From an uncultured Pelagibacteraceae bacterium (GTDB lineage: Bacteria > Pseudomonadota > Alphaproteobacteria > Pelagibacterales > Pelagibacteraceae), in NCBI GenBank assembly GCA_902627565.1, contig CACOJM010000001.1:62001-126000 (forward strand): a stretch of DNA of 64,000 nt, in the 5' to 3' direction. The position numbers and the translations under genes were made by a program. This document shows, piece by piece, positions 43,978 through 55,127 of the stretch. The notes beneath the pieces were generated by a model that was not told the DNA's origin, did no database searches, and saw nothing but the letters and a program-made list of their open reading frames with translations. How positions within the stretch are numbered: position 1 is the stretch's first letter; the number at the start of each line of letters is the position of its first letter.

Positions 43978-45800
43978 GCAGCAGCACCTGACTTTTCACT
44001 TTTTTTTCTTTCATGAGGATCAAGAATTGCTTTTCTTAACCTACAAGACTCAGGAGTTATCTCTAAAGCTTCGTCCATATTTAGCATACTTAATTGTTCT
44101 GCGATTGACATTTTTCTTACTGGAGTTAACACAACATTTTCATCTGTCCCTTGTGTTCGCATGTTGGTTAATTTTTTTCCTTTCATTACATTTATGATCA
44201 TATCACCTGGTTTTGGTGACAATCCAACTATCATGCCTGGATAAACTGGATCATTGTGCGTTACAAACATTTCACCTCTTGCCTGCAAATTAAATATTGC
44301 AAAGGCAACTGCTTTTCCTTGTTCCATAGAAATCAGTGCACCATTTCTTCTTCCTTCCATATTACCTTCGAAAGGTCCATAGGCATGAAAAATTCTATTT
44401 ATAACTCCATTCCCCTTAGTTAATGTTAAAAATCTACTTGTGTATCCCATTAAACCTCTAGTTGGTGCATGGAATATAAGTCGTTTCTTATTTTTACCTG
44501 TATCTTTTAATTCAATTAATTTCCCTTTTCTTCTGTTCATGGAGTCTATTATTTTTGATGAATATTCTTCATCTAGATCCATAGTAATTTCTTCAATGGG
44601 TTCAAGTTTATTTCCGTTTTCATCTTTTTTATACAAAACTTTTGGAGGGCTTACAGTCATTTCAAAGCCTTCTCTTCTCATTTGAGTAAGTAAAATTTCT
44701 AACATTAATTCTCCACGACCACTTACTACAAAAGAGTCATTTCCCTCATTTTCTGAAAATGTTATCCCTACATTATTTTGTGCTTCTTGAATAAGTCTGT
44801 CCCTAATTTGCGTACTTGTAAGTTTTTTACCTTCTGTGCCTGCCAGAGGTGATGTATTTACAGTGATTGTTATTGACATAGTTGGAGGATCTATTGGTGT
44901 TGCTGAAATTGCTTCATTAATTTCTAAATCACATATTGTGTCTGCGACATTAGCTTTTTCTAAACCAGCTATTACAACAATATCTCCTGCTTCACCAATT
45001 TCGATAGGAACTTTTTTAGTTCCCTCATATCTAAAAATTTTAGTAAGTCGGCCTTCATCGACTTTATCACCTTTTAAATTTATTGCCTTAATTGCCTGAT
45101 TAGCTTTGGCTGTGCCTTGAGTAATCCTACCAACTAAACTTCTTCCTAAAAAACTGTCTGCATATAGAAGAGTTGATAACATTGCGAAGGGCTTTGATTT
45201 ATCTAACTGCGCAGGTTTAACGTGTTCAATAATTTTATCTAATAGAGGATTTAAGTTTTTTCTAGGACCTTCAACCTCTATATCAGCCCAACCAGATCTT
45301 CCACTTGCATATAAAACTGGAAAATCTAATTGTTCTTCATTTGCGTCTAAACTTACAAATAAATCAAAAGTTTCATCTAAAACTTCATTTGCTCTTTGGT
45401 CAGTTTTATCTAATTTGTTTATAACCACTATAGGTTTTAAACCTTGCTTAAGAGCTTTTGATAATACAAATTTTGTTTGTGGCATAACTCCCTCTGCAGA
45501 GTCTATTAATAAGAGAGCTCCATCAGCCATACTAAGCACTCTTTCAACTTCAGCTGCAAAATCTCGGTGACCTGGAGTATCAATAATATTAATTCTAGAC
45601 CCTTTCCAGTTAATTGAGGCAGGCTTAGCTAAGATTGTGATACCTCTCTCTTTTTCAAGCTCTCCAGTGTCCATCAGTCTTTCATCAACAACCTCATTTT
45701 CCCTAAACGACCCACTTTGTTTCATTAAATTGTCTATTAAAGTGGTTTTGCCGTGGTCGACGTGAGCAATGATTGTGATGTTTCTTATATTATTAGTCAT
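43974..45800 (-). CDS. typA: Translational GTPase TypA/BipA
   Basis: This 608-residue ribosome-binding GTPase belongs to the EF-G/LepA group and acts in ribosome assembly and stress response. It has the P-loop AHVDHGKTTLIDNL, the switch stretch RGITI, DTPGHRDFAAEVER, NKLDK, and the TypA-specific C-terminal domain (LLFHAPTRGLMGY-like IFHAPTRGLMGYTSRF and HNDPVYPGMIVG). It is a single gene, preceded by a 260-base region that contains a tiny basic ORF and the groEL terminator. Confidence 0.96.
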   Translation of the reverse strand: MTNNIRNITIIAHVDHGKTTLIDNLMKQSGSFRENEVVDERLMDTGELEKERGITILAKPASINWKGSRINIIDTPGHRDFAAEVERVLSMADGALLLIDSAEGVMPQTKFVLSKALKQGLKPIVVINKLDKTDQRANEVLDETFDLFVSLDANEEQLDFPVLYASGRSGWADIEVEGPRKNLNPLLDKIIEHVKPAQLDKSKPFAMLSTLLYADSFLGRSLVGRITQGTAKANQAIKAINLKGDKVDEGRLTKIFRYEGTKKVPIEIGEAGDIVVIAGLEKANVADTICDLEINEAISATPIDPPTMSITITVNTSPLAGTEGKKLTSTQIRDRLIQEAQNNVGITFSENEGNDSFVVSGRGELMLEILLTQMRREGFEMTVSPPKVLYKKDENGNKLEPIEEITMDLDEEYSSKIIDSMNRRKGKLIELKDTGKNKKRLIFHAPTRGLMGYTSRFLTLTKGNGVINRIFHAYGPFEGNMEGRRNGALISMEQGKAVAFAIFNLQARGEMFVTHNDPVYPGMIVGLSPKPGDMIINVMKGKKLTNMRTQGTDENVVLTPVRKMSIAEQLSMLNMDEALEITPESCRLRKAILDPHERKKSEKSGAAA

Positions 45801-45885
45801 TTTTTGTCGCTCTTATACATAAATAAAATGTTTTGAAAACTTAAAAAAACCTTTAATTAACAAGCAATATTCAAATATAATTAGA

Positions 45886-46002
45886 TTAATTAAGCCTTTT
45901 TTGTTTTTCTCTCTTAATTTTTCTTTTTTCTTTTAAGCTAAATTTTGGCTTTTTCTTTACACTAGAATCTTTAAATGATTTTCCGCTATATCTTTTAGAC
46001 AT
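45886..46002 (-). CDS. Possible 38-residue Lys-rich small protein
   Basis: The ORF begins 16 bases after the groEL terminator hairpin on the same strand and reads MSKRYSGKSFKDSSVKKKPK followed by 18 residues rich in Lys, Arg and Glu. About half of all residues are basic. There is a weak GGGAAAATT before the ATG. It resembles no family I know; the composition suggests nucleic-acid or ribosome association. It may be expressed by read-through from groEL or may be a chance ORF. Confidence 0.4.
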   Translation of the reverse strand: MSKRYSGKSFKDSSVKKKPKFSLKEKRKIKREKQKRLN

Positions 46003-46011
46003 AATTTTCCC

Positions 46012-46041
46012 AAAAAAAAAGGCCATCTTATGATGGCCTTT
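46012..46041 (-). terminator. groEL terminator
   Basis: AAAGGCCATC (46018-46027) and GATGGCCTTT (46032-46041) form a perfect 10-bp stem with a four-base loop. On the minus strand it is followed by T9, a classical intrinsic terminator 23 bases after the groEL stop. Confidence 0.9.
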
Positions 46042-46063
46042 AAATTTTTTTACTCAGAAAAGG

Positions 46064-48027
<1,964 letters not shown>

Positions 48028-48051
48028 AAATTCTCCTTTATAAATATGGAC

Positions 48052-48082
48052 TTCATATAGAGATTGGTGAAACTATTTCAAG
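48052..48082 (-). promoter_or_regulatory. RpoH-type promoter of groESL
   Basis: On the minus strand CTTG (48082-48079) is followed by 17 bases and TCTATATGAA (48061-48052). This agrees with CTTG-N17/18-CYTATNTNNG except at the first and last -10 positions (a G comes one base later). The layout is the same as upstream of hsp20. No CIRCE repeat is seen. Confidence 0.68.
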
Positions 48083-48151
48083 ATATAGTTAGAAATAAGT
48101 TCATTAAAAAATAAAGGAATTTAAGGATTTTTTGGTTTATAGATATTTTTA

Positions 48152-48970
48152 ATGACTAAAAATTTAGATAAAATGGGACTTAACTCTATAGCAGACAGAT
48201 ATCAACTTTTTTATATTGATTTATGGGGAGTTGTTCATAATGGTGTAAATTTACACGATGAAGCAATCAATGTTTTGAAACAAATTTCTAAAAAGAAGAA
48301 GGATTATGTTCTTTTGACGAACGCACCTAGACCCAATAGTTCAGTAAAAAAGTTTTTAGAAAAAATGGGCATGGAGAAAGAAATCAGAGATCATGTTTTC
48401 ACGTCAGGAGAGGCAGCATTAAATTACCTAAAAAAAAATTTTCTAAATAAATTTTTTTTTCACGTTGGTCCACCAAGAGATTTTGATTTGTTTAAAGATT
48501 TTGAAAAAAATAAAATATCTGATATTGAAAAAAGTGAGTATATTTTATGTACAGGTCTATTTGATGATCACGATAATGATTTAGTTTTTTATAAAAATTT
48601 ATTTGAAAAACATCTGAAAAAGAAAATGATTTGTACCAATCCAGATCTTATTGTTGACAGAGGAAATAAAAGAGAGTTATGTGCTGGATCAGTTGCTATG
48701 GTTTTTGAAAAAATGGGTGGAAGAGTTGTGTATTTTGGTAAACCATATCCTGAGGTTTATAATCAATCAATTAATAACAAAAATAAGAAAATACTTTCAA
48801 TAGGTGATAACTTAAATACCGACATCAAAGGTGCTAATTTGTTAAACTATGACTCATTGATTATCTCCAATGGTATCCACAAAAATGAAATTAAAGAAAA
48901 TGGAATTGAAAAAATAGCTAAGTCATATGAAACTATTTGTAATTATATTCAATCAGAGCTTAAATGGTAA
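48152..48970 (+). CDS. HAD-superfamily (IIA) sugar-phosphatase-like hydrolase
   Basis: This 272-residue protein has the nucleophile motif FYIDLWGVVHNG, the second motif LLTNAPRPN, a class IIA cap, and the C-terminal acidic motif SIGDNLNTDIKGANLL. It resembles the alphaproteobacterial subgroup of NagD-like phosphatases. The first motif has DLWGV, in which the Asp is the nucleophile, where many HADs have DxD; this is usual for the subgroup. The substrate is unknown. It overlaps ribF by 7 bases. Confidence 0.85.
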   Translation: MTKNLDKMGLNSIADRYQLFYIDLWGVVHNGVNLHDEAINVLKQISKKKKDYVLLTNAPRPNSSVKKFLEKMGMEKEIRDHVFTSGEAALNYLKKNFLNKFFFHVGPPRDFDLFKDFEKNKISDIEKSEYILCTGLFDDHDNDLVFYKNLFEKHLKKKMICTNPDLIVDRGNKRELCAGSVAMVFEKMGGRVVYFGKPYPEVYNQSINNKNKKILSIGDNLNTDIKGANLLNYDSLIISNGIHKNEIKENGIEKIAKSYETICNYIQSELKW

Positions 48971-49893
48971 AGTCAGTAAAAATATATAATAATTTTAATA
49001 TTAATAATAATTATAAAAATTCAATATTATTAATAGGTAACTTTGATGGATTACACTTAGGTCATCAAAAATTATTCCGTTTAGCTCAAGATTTTAAAAA
49101 AAAATATTCTTTAAAGATAGGTGTTTTGACATTTGAGCCGATGCCAAAAATGTTTTTTAATAAAAGTCTAATTAATTTTAGAATTTCAAATCAAAAACAA
49201 AAAATATCTTTATTAAAAAAATTTAATGTTGATTTTGTGATAATTAAAAAATTTGACAAAAAATTTTCAAAAACAAAGTCAATAAATTTTATTAAGCAAA
49301 TTTTGTCTAAAAAATTAAAGGCAAAATTTATATTTGTAAGTAATAATTTTAGGTTTGGTAATAAAAGAGAGGGTAACGTTAAACAATTAATGAAGTATGA
49401 AACTTTGTGTAAATATAAAATTATCAAACCAATACCATTATATCAAAATAGAAAAGTTATATCATCTACACTTATACGTAAGCTACTTGAAAACGGAAAA
49501 TTGAATAAAGTAAATAAGTTTTTAAATAGACATTGGTCTATTATCGGAAAAGTGATTAAGGGCAGACAGCTGGGAAAAAAAATTGGATTTCCAACGGCTA
49601 ACATTGATATAAACGATTACGTAGTAGCCAAACCAGGAGTTTATGCAGTTAGAGTAAAAAAACAAAATAGTAAAAAATTTATAAAAGGAATAGCAAATTT
49701 AGGATATAGGCCTACTTTTAATCAAAAAAAAATATTGTTAGAAGTTCATCTATTTAATTTTTCTGGAAATTTATATAATAAGTATTTAACAGTTAATTTT
49801 GTAAAATTTATAAGAAAAGAAAAAAAATTTAGAGATCTAAATCAATTAAAAAAACAAATTAAAATAGATTTACAAAAAGCAAAAAAAAAATAA
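48964..49893 (+). CDS. ribF: Bifunctional riboflavin kinase/FAD synthetase
   Basis: The enzyme makes FMN and then FAD from riboflavin and ATP. The 309-residue protein has an N-terminal adenylyltransferase domain with IGNFDGLHLGHQKLF and SSTLIRKLLENG, and a C-terminal kinase domain (about 185-309) with KGRQLGKKIGFPTANI and GIANLGYRPTF. It lies in a tightly packed run with the HAD gene upstream and ileS downstream (TAATG overlap). A ribF-ileS-lspA order is common in bacteria. Confidence 0.95.
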   Translation: MVKSVKIYNNFNINNNYKNSILLIGNFDGLHLGHQKLFRLAQDFKKKYSLKIGVLTFEPMPKMFFNKSLINFRISNQKQKISLLKKFNVDFVIIKKFDKKFSKTKSINFIKQILSKKLKAKFIFVSNNFRFGNKREGNVKQLMKYETLCKYKIIKPIPLYQNRKVISSTLIRKLLENGKLNKVNKFLNRHWSIIGKVIKGRQLGKKIGFPTANIDINDYVVAKPGVYAVRVKKQNSKKFIKGIANLGYRPTFNQKKILLEVHLFNFSGNLYNKYLTVNFVKFIRKEKKFRDLNQLKKQIKIDLQKAKKK

Positions 49894-52616
49894 TGAGCAA
49901 ATTTCAAATAAATTTACCCAAAACAGCTTTTTCAATGAAGGCAAATTTACCAGCTAGAGAGCCTGAATTTTTAAAATTTTGGGATAAAATAAATCTTTAT
50001 AAAGAATTAAGAAATTCGAGAAAAGGTCAAGAAAAGTTTGTTCTTCATGATGGCCCTCCATATGCAAATGGAAACATTCATATGGGAACTGCGCTTAATA
50101 AAATCTTAAAAGATATAATTGTAAAATTTCATCAAATGGATGGTAAAGACTCAGTGTATGTTCCAGGATGGGATTGCCATGGCTTACCTATTGAATGGAA
50201 AATTGAGGAGCAATATAAAAAGAATAAAAAAAATAAAAACGAAGTCCCTATAGTTGAGTTTAGAAAAGAATGTAGATCTTTTGCAGAAAAATGGATTAAA
50301 GTTCATAAAGATCAATTTAAGAGATTGGGTGTTATAGGAGATTGGGAAAACTATTATTCCACAATGAGTTATGATGCCGAGGCTCAAATTGTAAGAGAGC
50401 TTGGAAAGTTTTTAAAAGAAGGAAGTTTATATAGAGGTTTTAAACCTGTATTGTGGTCTACTGTTGAAAAGACAGCTTTAGCAGATGCAGAAGTTGAATA
50501 TCAAGATCACAAATCTGATACTATTTATGCTTCATTTCAAATTAAAAAATCTAATATCAAAGAATTAATTGACAGTGAAATAGTTATTTGGACTACTACC
50601 CCATGGACAATTCCAGCAAATAAAGCTTTAGCTTATAATGATAATTTAGATTATTTATTGGTCAAAATCTCTGACAAAAGTGATTTCGAAAATAAGAAGA
50701 TTGTTATTGCTGAGGCATTATTAGAGTCAGTTAAAAAGAATTGTAATATTGAAAAATATGAAATACTAAAAAAGATTAAAGGAAAAGAATTAAAAGATAC
50801 TGTTTGCAAACATCCTTTTTTTGATTTGGGTTATCATTACGATATCCCACTCCTAGAAGCTCGTTTTGTTACTACTGAACAAGGCACAGGAATAGTGCAT
50901 TGTGCTCCAAGCCATGGACCTGACGATTTTAATTTATGTTTAAATAATGGAATAAAAGCCGTCGAAACAGTAGATGGAGATGGAAAATATACAAAAAATG
51001 TTGCTTTATTTGAAGGAATACACATTTTTAAAGCAAATCATTTAGTAATAGAAAAACTTAAAGAGCAAAAAAAACTTTTAGCAAATGGTGAGCTTATTCA
51101 TTCTTACCCTCATTCATGGCGTTCAAAAGCACCTTTAGTTCATAGAGCAACTCCACAATGGTTTATTTCAATGGAAAGTCATAAGTTAAGAAATAAAGCA
51201 TTAAAAGCTATTGATGATACAGCTTTTTATCCAAGCAAAGGTAAAGAAAGACTAAGATCAATGATTGAAACTAGACCTGACTGGTGTGTATCTAGGCAGA
51301 GAGTTTGGGGAGTACCACTACCTATTTTTGTGAATAAAAAGGATAAAAAGATTTTAATTGATGAAGATGTATTTGAAAATATAGCAAGAATTTATGAAAA
51401 AGAAGGCTCAGATTGTTGGTTTTCAGATGATCCTCAAAAATTTTTAGGAAGTAAGTATAAAGCAGATGATTACGATAAGTTGAGTGATATTGTTGAAGTA
51501 TGGTTTGATAGTGGTTCAACACATTCATTTGTTTTAGAAAAAAGAGAAGATTTAAAATGGCCCGCATCAATGTATTTAGAGGGATCAGATCAACATAGAG
51601 GTTGGTTCCATTCATCGTTATTAGAGTCTTGTGGAACAAGAGGAAGAGCACCTTTTGAGTCTATTTTATCCCATGGGTTTGTTGTTGATGGCAAAGGCTT
51701 AAAAATGTCAAAGTCTCTTGGGAATGTAATAGCTCCAGAAGATATCTTAAAGAAATATGGAGCTGATATTTTAAGAATTTGGGTAGCTTCTTCTAATTAT
51801 GCAGAAGATTTAAGAATAGATTATTCTATTTTAGATCAACATGCAGAATCCTACAGAAAAATAAGAAATACATTTAGATATTTACTAGGTAATTTAAATG
51901 ACAAATTTGAAAATGTTGATCTAGAAAATTTAAACTTAGAAAATTTACCAGAATTAGAAAAATTTTTATTAAATAAGATTTATAATCTAAATGAAAGATT
52001 TAAAAAATATTTTGTAAATTATGATTTTCATAATCTTTATAAGGAATTATTAAATTTTTGTACAGTAGACTTATCAGCATTTTATTTTGATATTAGAAAG
52101 GATACACTTTATTGTGACCCAATAAATTCAGATAAAAGAAAATCAAGTATCATTATTTTAAACATACTATTGGACGCATTACTGAGATGGTTTGCACCAA
52201 TACTTTCTTTTACAACAGAGGAGATTTACCAATTAGTTTCAAAAAAAAATAAAAGCATCCATTTAGAAAAATTTCAAAATTTCCCAAAAAAATTTAAAAA
52301 TGAGGAACTAGACAAGAAATGGACCGAATTAATTAAAATTAGAAATATCTGCAATATAAGTATTGAGGAAAAAAGAGCCAGTAAAGAGATTGGTTCAAGT
52401 TTAGAAGCTCTAGTAAATATTCAACTTAATAACAGTTACAAAAAAATTATTGCTAATATTGATTTATCAGAGTTATGTATAACTTCTAAAGCAGAAATAA
52501 TATATAATAATAATGAAGACATTGTTGTGAACACCAAAAAAGCCCTAGGAGAAAAATGTCCAGTGTGTTGGAAGATAAGCCCAGAACCTTGTATTAGACA
52601 TTCTAAAAATGTTTAA
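49893..52616 (+). CDS. ileS: Isoleucyl-tRNA synthetase
   Basis: This 907-residue class I synthetase has the HIGH-type motif PYANGNIHMGTALNKILKD, GWDCHGLPIE, the editing domain with TTPWTIPANKAL, the KMSKS loop (GLKMSKSLGN), and a C-terminal zinc-binding CPVCWKI with a second Cys in PCIRH. The text SRQRVWGVPLPIF and SDQHRGWF is specific to IleRS. It overlaps lspA by 8 bases. Confidence 0.98.
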   Translation: MSKFQINLPKTAFSMKANLPAREPEFLKFWDKINLYKELRNSRKGQEKFVLHDGPPYANGNIHMGTALNKILKDIIVKFHQMDGKDSVYVPGWDCHGLPIEWKIEEQYKKNKKNKNEVPIVEFRKECRSFAEKWIKVHKDQFKRLGVIGDWENYYSTMSYDAEAQIVRELGKFLKEGSLYRGFKPVLWSTVEKTALADAEVEYQDHKSDTIYASFQIKKSNIKELIDSEIVIWTTTPWTIPANKALAYNDNLDYLLVKISDKSDFENKKIVIAEALLESVKKNCNIEKYEILKKIKGKELKDTVCKHPFFDLGYHYDIPLLEARFVTTEQGTGIVHCAPSHGPDDFNLCLNNGIKAVETVDGDGKYTKNVALFEGIHIFKANHLVIEKLKEQKKLLANGELIHSYPHSWRSKAPLVHRATPQWFISMESHKLRNKALKAIDDTAFYPSKGKERLRSMIETRPDWCVSRQRVWGVPLPIFVNKKDKKILIDEDVFENIARIYEKEGSDCWFSDDPQKFLGSKYKADDYDKLSDIVEVWFDSGSTHSFVLEKREDLKWPASMYLEGSDQHRGWFHSSLLESCGTRGRAPFESILSHGFVVDGKGLKMSKSLGNVIAPEDILKKYGADILRIWVASSNYAEDLRIDYSILDQHAESYRKIRNTFRYLLGNLNDKFENVDLENLNLENLPELEKFLLNKIYNLNERFKKYFVNYDFHNLYKELLNFCTVDLSAFYFDIRKDTLYCDPINSDKRKSSIIILNILLDALLRWFAPILSFTTEEIYQLVSKKNKSIHLEKFQNFPKKFKNEELDKKWTELIKIRNICNISIEEKRASKEIGSSLEALVNIQLNNSYKKIIANIDLSELCITSKAEIIYNNNEDIVVNTKKALGEKCPVCWKISPEPCIRHSKNV

Positions 52617-53112
52617 TTTTTTTAAAAAAAATTTTCATATTAATTTATTTATTGTGATCTCAATCTTTATCTTGGATAGAATCACTAAAATATATGTAAT
52701 TCATTTGAGTGAAAAAAATTATGGTCAGGACTTATTTAACTCAAAATTTTTAGATATAACTTTAATTTGGAATGAAGGAATTGCATTTGGTTTGTTCTCA
52801 TTCACTGAGAAAAATTTTTACCATTTTTTAACTTTATTAATTGGCATTATTATAATTATAATTATTTTTATGGTTAAAAATAATGAAGGTATTAAAAAAT
52901 ATTCTCTATTAATGATTTTGGGTGGTGCTGTTGGTAATTTTTATGATCGTATTTTCTTCAACGCTGTCCCAGATTTTATAGATTTTCATATTGAAAATTT
53001 TCATTGGTTTATTTTCAATGTATCAGATATATTTATTACTTTAGGTGTTATTTTAATGATTGTTTTAGAAGTATTTTCAAATAAAAGAGAACAAAATAAT
53101 GAAAAAACTTAA
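52609..53112 (+). CDS. lspA: Lipoprotein signal peptidase
   Basis: This 167-residue inner-membrane aspartic protease cleaves prolipoproteins after lipid addition. It has four membrane helices, WNEGIAFGLFS, and the two catalytic aspartates in GGAVGNFYDRI and FNVSDIFITLG. It overlaps both neighbours, with ileS upstream and a lipoprotein gene downstream that is a likely substrate. Confidence 0.96.
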   Translation: MFNFFKKNFHINLFIVISIFILDRITKIYVIHLSEKNYGQDLFNSKFLDITLIWNEGIAFGLFSFTEKNFYHFLTLLIGIIIIIIIFMVKNNEGIKKYSLLMILGGAVGNFYDRIFFNAVPDFIDFHIENFHWFIFNVSDIFITLGVILMIVLEVFSNKREQNNEKT

Positions 53113-53413
53113 ATTTATAATTTTTATATTTACATTAATGTTATTTTTTCAAAGTTGTTCAACAATTAAGGAGGGATTTTCTTCTCAAAAAAAAAATAGT
53201 ACAGATGAATTTTTAGTTGAAAAGAAATCGCCTTTAGTAATGCCGCCAGAATTTAATAAACTTCCTGAACCTAAAACTTTAAACATAAAAGAGTCAAAAA
53301 ATGAACAAAAAATTAAAGAATTAATTTCTAATAAGAGCACATCAACAGATAACTCTATAAGTCAAAATGAAAATTTAGAGAATTCAATTTTGAAAAAGAT
53401 TAAAGAAAATTAA
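53099..53413 (+). CDS. DUF3035-family lipoprotein (BamF-like)
   Basis: This 104-residue protein has a hydrophobic signal and a Cys at residue 20 (FFQSC), then DEFLVEKKSPLVMPPEFNKLPEP. This 'D-E-F-x-V-x-x-x-x-P-L-x-x-P-P-x-F' pattern is that of DUF3035, which in Caulobacter is BamF, a part of the outer-membrane protein assembly complex. The C-terminal 50 residues are low complexity. The gene sits between lspA and pgi and overlaps the former by 14 bases. Confidence 0.75.
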   Translation: MKKLKFIIFIFTLMLFFQSCSTIKEGFSSQKKNSTDEFLVEKKSPLVMPPEFNKLPEPKTLNIKESKNEQKIKELISNKSTSTDNSISQNENLENSILKKIKEN

Positions 53414-54567
53414 TGATTACAAATGGTATTTACTTTAAAAATTTTAAGTATAAGAAAAAAACTTATAAAATAGCAAACATTCTCAAAAAAATTTTAAAAA
53501 AGAAAGATTTAACTCTTCAGTCACTAAGTAAAAATTTTAAAGAGAATTACGATAAAAAACTATTAAGAAAATTTAGTACATCAAAAAATTTTCGAATAAT
53601 TGGTATGGGGGGTTCCATACTTGGAGCTGAAGCAATTTACAATTTTTTGAAAGATAAAATTAAAAAAAATTTTGTATTTATTAATGATTTAGATGAGAGC
53701 ATAAAGAATAAAAAAAATCAGAAATTCTCTAATTTGATAGTATCAAAATCTGGTGAAACAATTGAAACAATTGTTAATTTCAACCTTTTATCAAAAAAAA
53801 CGGATAGAAATTTATTTATTACAGAAAACAGAAAAAGTTATCTTTATGAGATAGCAGAAAAACTAAAAGCGGAAATTGTTCACCACCATAATTTTATTGG
53901 GGGTAGATATTCAGTATTATCTGAGACTGGAATGTTACCTGCAGAATTAATGGGATTAAATTCAAAAAAATTTAGACAACTAAATACTCTGATTAATAAT
54001 AAAAAATATATGAAGTCTTTAGTTGCTAATGTTGAGTCGATATTATTTTTTGTAAAAAAAAAGAAACATAACTCTATAATTTTAAATTATGATAAGAAAT
54101 CTGAGGGATTATTCTATTGGTATCAGCAATTAATAGCTGAAAGTCTGGGAAAAAATAGAAAGGGATTACTACCAATAGTTTCAAATATGCCTAAAGACAA
54201 TCATAGTCTAATGCAATTTTATTTAGACGGTTTTAATAATAATTTTTTTACTTTTTTTTATGTCAATGAAAAAAGTTCATCTAAGATTATCAATAATAAA
54301 ATCTTGTCTAAAAGAAAATATCTTAAAAATAAGAAATTAACAGATATAACTTTTGCACAAAAAAAAGCTACAGAAAATATTTTTAATAACAGGAATATTC
54401 CTTTTAGAAGTTTTGAAATTTCGAAAAGAAATGAAAAAACATTGGGAGAATTATTCTGTTTTTTTATTTTAGAAACAATTCTGCTTGGCAAAGTAATGAA
54501 GATTGATCCTTATAATCAGCCTGCAGTAGAGTTAATTAAAGATGAAACAAAAAAAATTTTATCTTAA
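53413..54567 (+). CDS. pgi: Glucose-6-phosphate isomerase, short form
   Basis: The enzyme interconverts glucose-6-phosphate and fructose-6-phosphate. It is 384 residues, shorter than the roughly 550 of E. coli Pgi. The sugar-phosphate site is present: GMGGSILGAEAIY, SKSGETIET, GGRYSVLSETGMLPA, QLIAESLGKNRKGLLPI, PKDNHSLMQFYLDG, and the end IDPYNQPAVELIK. It overlaps the DUF3035 gene stop by one base (TAATG) and meets rsmD tail to tail, sharing TTAA. Confidence 0.92.
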   Translation: MITNGIYFKNFKYKKKTYKIANILKKILKKKDLTLQSLSKNFKENYDKKLLRKFSTSKNFRIIGMGGSILGAEAIYNFLKDKIKKNFVFINDLDESIKNKKNQKFSNLIVSKSGETIETIVNFNLLSKKTDRNLFITENRKSYLYEIAEKLKAEIVHHHNFIGGRYSVLSETGMLPAELMGLNSKKFRQLNTLINNKKYMKSLVANVESILFFVKKKKHNSIILNYDKKSEGLFYWYQQLIAESLGKNRKGLLPIVSNMPKDNHSLMQFYLDGFNNNFFTFFYVNEKSSSKIINNKILSKRKYLKNKKLTDITFAQKKATENIFNNRNIPFRSFEISKRNEKTLGELFCFFILETILLGKVMKIDPYNQPAVELIKDETKKILS

Positions 54568-55127
54568 TTAAATTTACCAAATATAATTTTAGATATTCCG
54601 TATTTCTTAATTTCTAATATTTTAAAATTCTCTGAGTAATTATCATTTTCTTTTTTATGTCGATGAATTATGATTATACCTTTATTTTCAAGTAATTTTT
54701 CGTTAAAGATTTTATCAAGTACAAGAGAAACATTTTTTTCTTTATATGGTGGATCTAAAAATATTATATCAAAGATATTTTTTTTATCAAATAAAGTTGA
54801 ATTAGCAAAAATATCTTCACCTATTATTTCGTATCTTCTATCAATCTTAAGATTATTTAAATTTTTTTTTAAGATATCTAAAGCTAGCTTATAATTCTCA
54901 ATAAATGTGACAAATCTTGCTTCTCTAGATAAGCATTCTATACCAAAAGATCCAACACCAGAAAATAAATCTAAAATTTTTGAATTCTTAATATCGACTT
55001 TAAATTTATTGGAATGATTAATTATGTTAAAAATTGATTCTTTTGTAAGGTCCTTCAAAGGTCTTGTTTTATTATCTTTAGGTTCAAGTAATTTTTTTCC
55101 TTTAAATTTTCCTGAAATTATTCTCAT
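54564..55127 (-). CDS. rsmD: 16S rRNA (guanine966-N2)-methyltransferase
   Basis: This 187-residue methyltransferase modifies G966 of 16S rRNA. It starts with RIISGKFKGKKLL and RPLKDLTKESIFNI, typical of RsmD, followed by the SAM motif ILDLFSGVGSFGIECLSR and the catalytic DPPY in IIFLDPPYKE. It overlaps the purD stop by 4 bases on the same strand. Confidence 0.94.
   Translation of the reverse strand: MRIISGKFKGKKLLEPKDNKTRPLKDLTKESIFNIINHSNKFKVDIKNSKILDLFSGVGSFGIECLSREARFVTFIENYKLALDILKKNLNNLKIDRRYEIIGEDIFANSTLFDKKNIFDIIFLDPPYKEKNVSLVLDKIFNEKLLENKGIIIIHRHKKENDNYSENFKILEIKKYGISKIIFGKFN

Noticed and set aside
44440-45099. Plus-strand ORFs antisense to typA
   Set aside because: typA is highly conserved in its own frame, so these are shadows of its codon usage.
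51322-51651. Minus-strand 109-codon ORF inside ileS
   Set aside because: The region encodes essential synthetase segments on the plus strand, and the antisense translation is low complexity.
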